DNA of 64,000 nt from Erigeron canadensis (Eukaryota; Streptophyta; Magnoliopsida; Asterales; Asteraceae), in the NCBI RefSeq assembly GCF_010389155.1, contig NC_057764.1:4154001-4218000 (forward strand), written 5' to 3'. Each line of letters begins with the position of its first letter. The stretch's first letter is position 1. Shown in pieces: positions 29,246 through 39,581 of this stretch. A model generated the notes under the pieces. It was not told the origin of the DNA, searched no databases, and saw only the letters and a list, made by a program, of their open reading frames with translations. Made by a program: the position numbers and the translations under genes.

Positions 29246-32056
29246 ATGCAGATAAAGAAAATGAGTAATTCAAAGATGGTTTACTTTGTTTCTCTTTTCT
29301 TATCTTTTCAAATCTCTTTTGTTTCTTCATCCTTTTATTCAAATACCAGCTTAACTACTCACAAATGCTCAGCTCAACAGACCCTTGATTTGCTTCTCTT
29401 CAAACAAAACATTTCCGTCCTCGCCATCAATAACACATACTATAGTTATTATCGTGACATGTGTCCCGGTTCTGGATATGATCCGATTACGAAGAACTGG
29501 AACAAAGATATAGATTGCTGCAACTGGGACGGTGTCGAATGCGACCACTCCACAGGTGACATAATAGGTCTTGATCTTAGCTGTGGCATGCTACAAGGTA
29601 TCATACACCCTAACACTACCCTTTTTAATCTTCCTCGCCTCCAAACACTTAACATAGCGCACAATGCTTTTGTTGCTTCCCAATTTCCAAGTGAAATCCC
29701 GAGGTTTTCTCATAGTCTAACACATCTCAACATCTCTGATTGTATATTTACGGGCCAGATGCCGTCAGAGATCTCATTTCTCTCTAAACTGGTTTCCATT
29801 GATCTCTCTAACAATTTGCCTGGTTTCCAAATTCAACCTAATGCTTTCAATAATCTACTACAAAACTGTAGTCGTTTGAGAGAGCTCGTGATGTGGTATG
29901 TTAATATCTCTTTGGTTTTACCGGCTTACCTTAATATATCTTCTTCTCTAGAATCACTCGATCTTAGTACAACGGGTTTACTAGGGAAATTACCTGATAA
30001 CATCTTTAATCTTCCACGTTTGGAAAAACTTGACTTGTCAAATAACTATAACCTCACTGGTCAATTACCCATAATGACGAGCACCGACAACAACCCTCTC
30101 AAGTGGTTAGATCTGTCGTCCACAGGATTGTCAGGAGAGATCTTCAATTCAACTCGTCATCTCAAGTCTATAAATTACTTGGCTTTGTCTAACTTTTCCT
30201 TGGTGGGATCCCTTCCGGAATCCCTAGCAAACCTAACACACCTTATTACGATAGATTTAAGTTATAACATGCTTAGCGGAACCTTGCCTTCATGGTTGTT
30301 TACCTTTCCCTCACTAGAAAACATTCACCTTCATTACAACATGTTTACTGGAGGCTTGCCATCAAATTGGCTCTACCTTCAATCATTACGGACATTAACC
30401 CTTAGTGGAAATCAGTTTGATGGCGAGGTTAATCAAGGCTCCACTATACCACCATCCTTTACCCAACTCATCAACCTCTCTGTCCTTGACCTTTCATATA
30501 ACAAGTTCATAGGTATATGGGATTTGGATACGTTGTTTTTAAGCATACCAAACCTTAGATATCTCGATCTCTCGTACAGTGGCTTATCTGTAATGTCCAA
30601 TAATTCTAATTGGTACGCGAACCCTGCTTTTACCCACTTAGGTTTGGCATCTTGCAACCTTACAATATTTCCAAAGTCCTTACGAGCCATGATAAATGTT
30701 GCATATCTAGATTTATCTAATAACGAGATCCATGGCGACGTTCCTGATTGGGCAGGAGAGATAGGAGGAAATGCACTGTCTCATTTAAATCTTTCACATA
30801 ACTCCATAACAAGCTTACCCCAATTTCAGTGGAATCGATTAGAAGATCTATACCTACAGTCCAACATGATTCAAGGAACATTCCCTCTATCAGTTTGCAA
30901 CATGAGTCATTTACATTGCTTAGATATGTCGAATAATAGCATTGGTGGAAGTATTCCGCACTGTTTGAGAGATATCAGCAGTCTTCAGGTCATAGATCTA
31001 AGGACCAATCATTTTCATGGCACCATTCCCAGTTTTTGTGAGAATCACAATGTTATAGGTGGGCTATTCTTGAATGGAAATCGATTACAAGGAGCGCTTC
31101 CCACTTCTTTGTCCAGCTGTGAATCGTTGGAAATACTTGATGTTGGAAACAACCACCTAAATGGCACATTCCCCGGTTGGTTAGGAGGTCTTGTGAACCT
31201 CCAGGTTCTTATATTGAAATCAAATAATTTTCATGGTCGCATTGAAATCCCTTCGAAAGTTAAACTTCCTTTTCCAAGTCTAATAGTCTTTGACTTATCT
31301 CACAACACGTTTGAAGGTCATCTCCCCGATATTTATTTTCAGAATTTTAATTCCATGAAAGATGTTCCAAAAGAGAAAACATATCCGGAATACTTGAGCT
31401 TCTATGGATTATATTTTTACACTATCATTGTTACAGTGAAAGGTTATGATCTCCAATTTACAAAAATTTTGGATGACTACATGATTGTTGATCTATCCAA
31501 TAACAAATTTACAGGAGATATTCCGAACGTTATTGGTACTCTTAAGTCACTGATAACACTCAACTTATCTCACAACAGCCTCAACGGTCGAATTCCGTAT
31601 TCTCTTGGAAATCTTTCGGAGATGGAATCATTAGACCTATCTTGGAACCAACTCACTGGAGAGATCCCTCAAAGTCTTGCAGGAATAACTGCTCTTTCAG
31701 TTTTAAACCTTTCACAAAACCATCTTGTGGGACGTATTCCAGAAGGAACACAGTTCGGGTCGTTTGAAAACTCATTTGGAGGGAATTCGGGACTTTGTGG
31801 CCATCCATTGCCCAAAATGTGCGACCCGCATCCACGTGAACCACTCGTTGAAGTTGATAGTGATGAGGAGGAGAGTGGCTTTACATGGAGGTCGGTGATG
31901 ATAGGATACGCATGTGGAACCCTATTCGGATTGCTAGCAGGATTTCTGATGTTATCATTCGGAAGACCAAAGTGGTTCACTGAAATTTCTGATGCAGCAG
32001 AGCATATGATCTTGAAGAGGCGTAGCAAACAAAGATACATTTATATAGGAAGATGA
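29246..32056 (+). CDS. Cf-type LRR receptor-like protein, gene A
   Basis: 936 residues in one exon. Expected to sit in the plasma membrane and sense apoplastic ligands, signalling with SOBIR1/BAK1-type partners as known for this family. Parts in order: signal peptide (about 1-30, hydrophobic FVSLFLSFQISFVSS); N-terminal cysteine-rich cap (NKDIDCCNWDGVECD); a long array of extracellular LRRs with many N-glycosylation sites; an island region before the last four repeats (about GLYFYTIIVTVKGYDLQF); last LRRs; GNSGLCG..LPKMC cap; acidic juxtamembrane part (VEVDSDEEESG); one membrane span (about GYACGTLFGLLAGFLML); and a short basic cytosolic tail with no kinase. The start is the first ATG after a TATA-like run; an in-frame ATG five codons on also leaves a good signal peptide. 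Intact and the best candidate functional RLP here. Confidence 0.93.
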   Translation: MQIKKMSNSKMVYFVSLFLSFQISFVSSSFYSNTSLTTHKCSAQQTLDLLLFKQNISVLAINNTYYSYYRDMCPGSGYDPITKNWNKDIDCCNWDGVECDHSTGDIIGLDLSCGMLQGIIHPNTTLFNLPRLQTLNIAHNAFVASQFPSEIPRFSHSLTHLNISDCIFTGQMPSEISFLSKLVSIDLSNNLPGFQIQPNAFNNLLQNCSRLRELVMWYVNISLVLPAYLNISSSLESLDLSTTGLLGKLPDNIFNLPRLEKLDLSNNYNLTGQLPIMTSTDNNPLKWLDLSSTGLSGEIFNSTRHLKSINYLALSNFSLVGSLPESLANLTHLITIDLSYNMLSGTLPSWLFTFPSLENIHLHYNMFTGGLPSNWLYLQSLRTLTLSGNQFDGEVNQGSTIPPSFTQLINLSVLDLSYNKFIGIWDLDTLFLSIPNLRYLDLSYSGLSVMSNNSNWYANPAFTHLGLASCNLTIFPKSLRAMINVAYLDLSNNEIHGDVPDWAGEIGGNALSHLNLSHNSITSLPQFQWNRLEDLYLQSNMIQGTFPLSVCNMSHLHCLDMSNNSIGGSIPHCLRDISSLQVIDLRTNHFHGTIPSFCENHNVIGGLFLNGNRLQGALPTSLSSCESLEILDVGNNHLNGTFPGWLGGLVNLQVLILKSNNFHGRIEIPSKVKLPFPSLIVFDLSHNTFEGHLPDIYFQNFNSMKDVPKEKTYPEYLSFYGLYFYTIIVTVKGYDLQFTKILDDYMIVDLSNNKFTGDIPNVIGTLKSLITLNLSHNSLNGRIPYSLGNLSEMESLDLSWNQLTGEIPQSLAGITALSVLNLSQNHLVGRIPEGTQFGSFENSFGGNSGLCGHPLPKMCDPHPREPLVEVDSDEEESGFTWRSVMIGYACGTLFGLLAGFLMLSFGRPKWFTEISDAAEHMILKRRSKQRYIYIGR

Positions 32057-32597
32057 AATTTGCTGACGAATGGTAAGCATTTCTTCCTATATCTCTGACT
32101 AAATTGTGCAGACCGCCGAATGCTTACTCTGTTGTCTTATCTTCTTAAAAAACTTATGCTGCAGGTAAACAAGTTTGTCATGTGGATGGACTTTTTGAAT
32201 TATGAAGTTTTAGAGAACATACTGAATTGATATTATTATTTTCTTTTGAATTATGAAGTTGTAGAGATCCTACTGAATTAAAATAATTTCATGTAAGTAG
32301 ACCTTTTGAATTATGAAGTTGCAGGGGAAAATTATTCTGAAAAGAAGGTTATTTTAGGCATAAACGTTTTATTAAATGTGTCATCACGGTGGATGGTTTT
32401 GAAATGGATGTCTTGACTTGGCTGATCAATTGAACAATTGGGGTTTGGCTTTAAACGAAATTAAAGATAACCAATAATGGTACTAGAAAAGACTTTACAA
32501 CCAAAATCTTACGTTTAAAAACAATTATTGACCACAAGTGACAAAAAGAAGTCAATTTCAATTGGTTTTTTTCTACACAATTTTCTTCCATCATTAC
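32057..32597 (+). repeat. 3' flank of RLP gene A and a partial RLP 5'-flank copy
   Basis: 32057-32340 resembles 34608-34900 and 58045-58340 (repeated ..TTTTGAATTATGAAGTTGTAG.. phrases), the 3' flank of RLP genes. 32390-32597 resembles 54815-55030, from upstream of gene B. The similarity stops at about 32598, where Mutator-element sequence begins, marking a recombination junction. Confidence 0.7.
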
Positions 32598-33064
32598 TAC
32601 ACATAGCGATGCGAAAACTCCAATCAACAAATAAAAGACTTTATCAAAGACATTCAATTTTGACTTCAAACCAAACAACTCATTCTTGTAACCAAACAAC
32701 TCATTCTTCACTTGAAACATTTCATTGCTTGAATCAGATTCTTCAAAACCCAACCGATTTCCTTGTGAGTGAGATTAAACAACAAATCCTTATAGTATAC
32801 ACTTGTTATCTCTTCATCAATAAAGAAAAAACTTGTACAAGACGCACTTTTCACCTGAATCGGTTAGTAATACTAAAACCAGTTAGTGTTTTCAATTATG
32901 ATTACAAAAACATAATATTAAAGGAAAATACTTACTTTAGGGCATTTTACAAATATCCTACCAGGATTTTTCCTAGTCTAAGATGTGAGGATGGGCATCT
33001 TCTCACCACATTTACAATACATATACGAAACAGCCTTGTTAATGGAAGAAGATGAAGCAGCCAT
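32530..33064 (-). pseudogene. GRF-type zinc-finger gene, broken copy
   Basis: Near-identical to 41333-41838 over exon 1 and most of exon 2. It begins MAASSSSINKAVSYMYCKC, but the codon for Trp in the TSWTRKNPG motif is a stop (near 32980), and the C-terminal end runs into RLP-flank sequence at about 32598. So it is a truncated, non-functional duplicate. Confidence 0.75.
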
Positions 33065-33368
33065 TGAAGGAGGGAGAAAGTAGAAAATGGAGGGAAGGGA
33101 GGGGAAAGGGGGCGGGCAAAGAGAGAGAAACATGCGGAAGAATAATTGTGTGAAAAAGGAGGGAAATACTGATTTTATTAGCAATATTATGTATTACATG
33201 GCGGCTGAGATGGATAATATTAGGGACAACCGGTTACTTTTCAATTGTAACCGGTAACTTACACACTATAGACGCAAATGGTTAGTTTGTTACATTACAT
33301 AAACGTTTTTTTGGTTAGTTACAAAACATAGACATTTTGACATTGTTAAGTACATTCTCAGGTCACAA
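32598..33368. mobile_element. right half of a Mutator-like element (duplicate)
   Basis: Duplicate of 41380-42140, including the right terminal inverted repeat at about 33253-33368. The left half is absent. Flanking sequence beyond the terminus is duplicated too, so this is a segmental copy, not a fresh insertion. Confidence 0.7.
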
Positions 33369-33735
33369 TCCCCATGATTTAAAAATTGTTAATTAGAGAG
33401 GATTAAAATACATTTATTCCTATAATAAATAAGTTTACATTAAAATACATTATTATAATATTGTATTTTTATACTTCAAATTGGACGATGTACTATTTAT
33501 TTTTAACCAAAATTTTATGACAACAATTATTTATTGCATGTGTTTAATACAGTAACTAATTATAAATTTTGTTTATATTTTTCGTATGCGTTACTATCAT
33601 GTTCCGTTGTATTTGTTTTGTTAATAGAAAAAAGAAAAATTACTTTTAAAGAAAAGTAAAAAAAAATAATTTAAACTCTGTCTCTTGCCATTCAAAACGA
33701 AAAAGGTCAAAAAAAAAAATTAAACTCTACAGTGA
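33369..33735 (+). repeat. duplicated TNL upstream sequence
   Basis: Colinear with 42141-42490. About 700 bases present before the TNL start in the other copy are deleted here, joining this flank directly to a TIR fragment. Confidence 0.7.
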
Positions 33736-33984
33736 AGACACACGTCGGACTTTTGTTGATCATCTTTATGTCGCTCTTGACCGACAAGGCATTCGCACTT
33801 TTAAGGATGACCAGAGACTCGAGAAAGGAAAAAGGATCAATGACGAACTCTTACAATCCATTCTAAGACTCAAGATTGTACCTCATAGTTTTTTCTAACA
33901 ACTATGCATCCTCTTCATGGTGCTTAAATGAGCTTTTGAAGATAATGGAGTGTCAGAAGACAAAAGACCATAGTGCATACCCTG
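33736..33984 (+). pseudogene. TIR-domain fragment of a TIR-NB-LRR gene
   Basis: Matches 43194-43450 in the TNL gene: EDTRRTFVDHLYVALDRQG, then a frameshift near 33865 (extra bases in the ..CAATCCATTCTAAGACTC.. region), then SSSWCLNELLKIMECQKTK. The start codon, the last part of the TIR domain and everything downstream are missing. Confidence 0.9.
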
Positions 33985-34371
33985 TATGGTACCCTCCCAG
34001 CGGTATGGAGGACCTAACTGTATGGTACGAAGGGTTATCCGTCACGAAGGCTTTTACAAATAACATAACAAGATAAGGATCATTCTTCTACAAATTCGGG
34101 ATTTGGCCTTATCATTTTCAGTCAATAACTAAGGAAATTATATCTCCAGCCTAAGACTTAGGAAACCCTAAGTCGCCTACTTGTTTTCCAAGAATATCTT
34201 CCTCTATATAAAGAGGGTTACGGAGCCCACTAAAGGCATAAAAGACCATACACAAATCACGAATAAGCTCATTTGGCGTAAAGAGGCAAAACTCTACCAC
34301 TTGGGAATCGCCAATAAACAACCTTATTCACCTTAAATCAACCACCACTCTAACCTCGGATTCGGTGCACA
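33985..34371 (+). mobile_element. LTR-like block joining TIR and RLP fragments
   Basis: About 385 bases without similarity to either neighbour, starting around TGTATGGTACC and ending around TTCGGTGCA, with a TATA box (CTCTATATAAAGAGG near 34201) and an R/U5-like T/A-rich end. Termini of TG..CA type suggest a solo LTR. No target duplication is visible, which fits recombination between elements at two places. Confidence 0.45.
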
Positions 34372-34607
34372 AACACAAAATGTGCAACCCGAATCCACAT
34401 GAACCACAGGTTGAAGTTGATAGCGATGAGGAGGAGAGCGGCTTTACATGGATATGGGTGATGATAGGATACAGATGTGGAGCCCTATTTGGATTTCTGA
34501 TGTTGTCATCCGGAAGACCTAAGTGGTTCGCTGAAATTTCTGATGCAGCAGGGCATATGATATTAAAGAGATGTAACAAAAGAACATACATTTATATAGG
34601 AAAATAA
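34372..34607 (+). pseudogene. RLP C-terminal fragment
   Basis: Encodes only the end of a receptor-like protein: cap remnant (KMCNPNPHEP), acidic part VEVDSDEEESG, membrane span and basic tail ending YIYIGK. It matches the last roughly 75 residues of gene A. There is a small in-frame deletion in the span (GALFGFLML for GTLFGLLAGFLML). The rest of the gene is absent. Confidence 0.9.
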
Positions 34608-34978
34608 AGTTAGCTAATGAATGGTACGCATTTCCCCTGTATTTTTGACTAAATTGTGTAAAATGCTTTACTAAGTTGTCTTATCTTCATCAAAAATTTC
34701 TACTGCAGGTGAACAAGTTTGTCATGTGGCTGGACCTTTCGAATTATGAAGTTGTAAAGAATCTACTAAAATAATATTATTATCTTTTTTTTTTTTGAAT
34801 TATGAAGTTGTAGAGAACCTACTAATTTAACATAACTTCATGTAGCTTGACTTTGTGAATTATGAAATTGTAGTGGAAAATTAATTTCAGGAAATGGTTA
34901 TTTTTATGTATGAACAATTTTATGGTGTGTTATTAAAACCAAATCTTTTATTTCACCCACATTGGTTTATAGAATATA
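34608..34978 (+). repeat. duplicated RLP 3' flank
   Basis: Resembles 32057-32340 and 58045-58420, including repeated GAATTATGAAGTTGTAG phrases. Confidence 0.7.
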
Positions 34979-35592
34979 TTAGTAAATTTGCCCTCGCGTT
35001 GCTTAGGGACATGGTTTTCTGACGATAAAGTGTTGGATATAAACATGATAAAGTCATCAATAAACATAACTTGTAATCGTTGTTATAAAGAAAATAAAAC
35101 ATATAAAAACAGTATGAATAATAAGATGTATTAAAGAAAAAAAAACACACACAAAATAACTATGTTAATGCAAATAATGAAAATATGACGACGGTGATGT
35201 AATAAAGTATCTTACTTTAAATGTTAAATTAACATAAAGCGTAACAATGATTAAATTGTTATATATTAAATACAATTATATATAGCGGAACGAAAAAAAA
35301 ATCATCAAAACCAAATGTTTAAAGGTAAAAATGCAAATATGTAAAAGTTGTTTGATAGAAATATAGAACCCAAAAGTTTTGTGTCAAAAGTTTGAAAACG
35401 AAAACTTTGATGTGGGCAAAAGTTTGAAATAAAAACTTTTTAGGGGGTGCAAATGAAAATAGACCAAGGTGATGTTAAAGCCTTAAAATTGAAAATGTTA
35501 AAAGTTTAGGGTGTAAAATGAAAGTTGTTAAAAGTTAAAAAGATGTCGTACATTAAGCTTCAAAAGTTGTACATTGCATATTGCTTTTTAGA
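34979..35592 (-). mobile_element. Helitron, non-autonomous
   Basis: On the minus strand it ends with a hairpin (CCCT..AGGG, 34991-35008) followed by CTAA and T (34978-34982), the Helitron 3' signature; a TC 5' end is possible at 35591-35592. Its sequence resembles 1-609. The homologous RLP flank at about 58411-58430 lacks it. Caution: TAGAATATAT occurs on both sides (34970-34979 and 35589-35598), which Helitrons do not normally produce. Confidence 0.6.
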
Positions 35593-37287
35593 ATATATAT
35601 AATTTATTTTTTGACCTTGAGTTTATTCTATCAAAGTTCAAGTCTCATTTCCTACATTTATATCGATCGCTTGTTGGGAGAGTTTTTTTGAAATCTTGAA
35701 TTCCATCAAAGCATTCGTATAATATAATGGTAGAATAGTTACTCGTTTAAAAAGTAATAATATTGCAAAAAACTTTAAAGAAAATATAAGGTTTTCTTTA
35801 AAAGTTTAAGACCAACAATGAAATTTTCAATGAAAGCTAACAGAAGGTAAAAAGAAAAAACATACAAACCAAAAAATCTAAATCTAGAATGACCAAACCA
35901 AAAAGATGACATAGTCAAAACATTGGCCTTAAAATTTAAAACAAGAAATAGACAAATATTCCATCGATTGTAACTAAACAAGATGTTTCAGTGATAGTCT
36001 ATTTGTAAAAAAAAATCTACCTCCAAAATTTTGATTTTTCAGTGTCATCTAAATGGAAGTGTAGTGTATGTTAGGGAAAGGGTGTAGTCGACTAGATATA
36101 TCGGCAAAAACCATCGGTTTGCATCGGCTCTTTGGTAAACCTATAGCACATGCATCGCCTAGTTTTGGCAAGTTTAATCGGCTAGTTTTGACTATATATA
36201 TCGGCATGTTTTGGCTGATCCTTGTGAACGTTGGGAGCGTGTACTTGTGACCGTTTTTTTTTTCTTGTGCCAATCTTTCGTCTTCACCGGAAACCTAACT
36301 GGAATATTTAGGGGTTTTCGATTTTGAGGCTAGATCTAAGTTTTTCTTGGCTTCTATTGCCGGAATACATGCCGATAAAACTTATCGATGCTCCTAATGT
36401 TATATATCACCCTTTGGGTGAGATCAAAAAGGTATTTTTCCATTTTGACATCTGCAGTAACAAAGATCTACAATTCGTGTGTTCATGTATATAGATCTGA
36501 GTTCGATGGTCGAATTTTGGAAAAAACAGTTGTTGGAGAAAGAGTTCGATGGTCACAGTGGTGAGATGGTGGTTGCCGGTGTGGTGGTTGCGTGCTGGTC
36601 GGATGAAGGTTCCTAGCGTAGTGGTCGAATGGTTACGAATCACGATGATGGTTGTTGGAGTCTGATGATCTAGACTTTTTGTAACCCCTGTTTTTTAACG
36701 AATAATATCATATGAATTTGAGTTTGATTTCTTTTGTAGAGATTTTGATTTGTTTTTTTGTACAGACTTGGTAAATTTTTTCCTTTTGATTTCTTTCCAA
36801 ATATATGTAAAATACATGATATTAATATTAATATATAAATATTGATTTGTAGATATGTGCATCTATCGATCAATTTCGATGGTTGAAGTGTTTGTTTTTT
36901 TTTAGTCATGTTATATACATGAATAGATATGATTTGGTTTGGTTTTGTTATTATTATTAGAGTCCGTTACAATTTTTTGTTTTAGTTTTTGGTTTTAGTG
37001 TGTTAAATTTGAAAAGGAAAACTAAGAAAAAGAAGAATGTGTTATAGAAGGTGAACATAGTGTAATGACGAATTTGCCCCTCATTTAACAGTTCAAATAG
37101 ACAGCGATTTCTCGCAGAGTAATAAATGTGAATAATTGATAAGTTCCGGGACTACGAGTGTTATTTCTTCACTTTAGTACATTATTTACAAAAGCTGTCA
37201 AGTTGAGGGATGAAAAATGTATTTTTCTCTAAATTAAATCTAATGATTGATTTAGTCAACAGGACTAATATATAGTATATCTATCGA
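35593..37287. other. RLP flank remnant, then intergenic
   Basis: 35600-36065 is colinear with 58430-58840 (AAGACCAACAATGAAATTTTC, TTTTTCAGTGTCATC.AAATGGA), the continuation of the duplicated RLP flank. 36066-37287 holds nothing recognisable. Confidence 0.5.
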
Positions 37288-37732
37288 CAGTGACGGAGAC
37301 AAGGGGGTGTCAAGCCTCCCCCAATAGACGTAAATGCGAATAGTCTAGATGAAGATTTTCTGAGGTTTATAGAGTTTAGCCCCTTTCAATGAGTACAAAA
37401 ATATGAAAATCGGAGATGCTAATGTATAAAAATGGGGATGACAAGATATATATTGTTGAAGAAGAAGATATGAGTGCTAATTTGGATGTGGGTCAAAAAG
37501 ATAGATGCTTTTATTTTATATTTTCACTTATAACCTTCAAGTTTTTTAAACACTTTAATATAACCCTTTCTTCTTTAACTTTTCTAAATGTTGGATATAA
37601 GTATCAATAACTAAATTATATTAGTGTAGTACGAGTAAGTTGTAATTGAATTAGTTTTACGCCTTAAAAATGTCACTAAGATATCTTCTATCACTTGGCC
37701 CCCGTTAATCCGAAATCCTGGCTCCGCTCCTG
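37288..37732. mobile_element. hAT-type MITE
   Basis: 445 bases with terminal inverted repeats CAGTGACGGAG..C / G..CTCCGCTCCTG and a perfect 8-base target duplication TCTATCGA (37280-37287 and 37733-37740). The 8-base duplication and CAG-type ends point to the hAT superfamily. No coding capacity. Confidence 0.85.
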
Positions 37733-38041
37733 TCTATCGATCTAACTAAAAGAAGATGATCTTATTTTTAGTTGACAACTTTGTTTAAGTAACGAATAAA
37801 ACTTTGGCTTATTTGTTAGATTTGAGCAATATTATCTTCCATTTAATATTTCATGGGTAATGACATTTCATCTTTTAAACTTAGTTCATATCTTTTCTAA
37901 ATATATTAATAGTTAACAATTTATTTACATAATTTTTCTATATAACTAAGAAAAGATATGTTTATTCTTATGTGACAACCTTATTTACATGACAATTATG
38001 ATTTTTGCTTATGTGTCAATTTTCTAAAATATAATCATTTA
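37733..38041. other. intergenic, nothing certain
   Basis: A TCTATATAACTAAG stretch near 37937 looks like a Helitron 5' end, but no partner end was found. Confidence 0.3.
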
Positions 38042-38265
38042 TCTTTTTTTTTTTGAAAGGTGTATTTTGACTCAAACGTGGTTGGAGGCAATTTTAACCA
38101 ACAATCGTTGGACCTCACGAGATGCTGAGCATACGCTGCAGTCTCTCAACCGCCCCCCTCCTTGTGGAAAATTCTTAGATGGGAAACCCAAGGATTGTGT
38201 CAGCCGAGGCACGAACCCACAACATTGGGAGCAAACCCACCGGGGCCCCACATAGTGGGAAGAGT
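38042..38265 (-). mobile_element. SINE-like element
   Basis: On the minus strand it has a GC-rich head with a B-box-like GGTTCGTGCC and an A-box-like TGGGGCCCCGGTGG about 30 bases before, and ends in a run of twelve or more A (plus-strand T run at 38044-38055). GC content is far above the neighbours. No clear target duplication. Confidence 0.5.
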
Positions 38266-38586
38266 AAATACCCAACCTTATTTACATGAAATCTTATTTC
38301 TTTAAGCTTCGTTGGCATACAAAATTTTCAACAATGAGTTATATTTACTATAATTATAATTATATTCATCTTCATCTTTATTTCGGTTTATCTATTTTCA
38401 TATTTTTAATAGTTTTTTTTATTTTTATTTTAAATGTACAACAGTATTCAAATTTTCTATCCTAAATATTATTATATTTACATAACATCTTATTACCATA
38501 GCTTAAGTTACTATTTAGTATATATATTTTATTGTTTAAAGTTTATAAGATAATCATTTTTTATAATCATATTGATCTTTTTCACC

Positions 38587-38665
<79 letters not shown>
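38587..38665. repeat. ATT microsatellite
   Basis: About 26 uninterrupted ATT units. Confidence 0.97.
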
Positions 38666-38667
<2 letters not shown>

Positions 38668-39068
38668 GCGAGGATAAGATAGGATTAATGTAGGTTAAGT
38701 CTTTGGATGTCAACTAAGTTTGTTTATTTCTGATACTATTTAAGAGAAATACTTAGTAAAAGTCCATTATTTAAGGATTATATTGTGAATAAAAGCTTTC
38801 AGGATTTTAAACTTTGTCACGAACCTAAATCTAGAGTAAGAATTACATAACGATTGTATCGAATAATTTTAGTATTAAATAAAAACAATATAGTGATTTT
38901 TTGTTTTCTTTTCATCCTTCAAATTTTAGAAGATCTTATTTTACATTTTATTTAACTCTTATTCAATCAATTGTTAATTTTTTAAAATCAATTCTTTGCA
39001 CTTGTGCCTTATGCATTTAAATTTAATTTATTCCATTTATTATTACATAGTTGCATGATTTAGGAATT
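38666..39068. other. intergenic, nothing recognised
   Basis: AT-rich, no feature supported. Confidence 0.5.
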
Positions 39069-39581
39069 ATGACCTGGAAACGTAACTAACTATGCCAAAA
39101 TATCTATGTTATGTAACTAACTACAAAAACGTTTATGCAATGTAACAAACTAACCATTTGCGTCTATAGTGTGTAAAGGTTTACCGGTGTAACACTTAGC
39201 CGGTCACCCACGTGCTTAATCCTTAAAAAGGTTGTACAACTGGCATTTTGACTCCGATATTCGTTTGACTTAACTGACGTGTATATATCCCTAATTATAA
39301 ATTATAAATTACTTATACAAAAATAAAAAAAGTTTTGGGATCCATAAATATCTTCTCAAAACCTACCCACCGTTTTCTCCACCTCAAAATCAACCAAAAA
39401 TCCATCGTAAATTCACTTTTTTTAGGGTTTCTTCATCATCCACACTTTATGAAGGTATGTTATGTTTTTTTCTTTTTGATTCGTGTATTTTTAGTGTTTC
39501 TCTTTTTTTTAGGGTTTTCCTTTTTTTAGGGTTTTCTTTTTTTTTTTGATTCGTAACGCCTGTTTAATTTATTTTGTAGAA

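Noticed and set aside
29449..31900. Minus-strand frames opposite RLP gene A (and the same in gene B)
   Set aside because: Shadows of the LRR coding sequence; both copies show them because the genes are duplicates.
33876..34076. Short frame spanning the TIR fragment and LTR-like block
   Set aside because: It arises only after the frameshift in the TIR fragment; not a gene.
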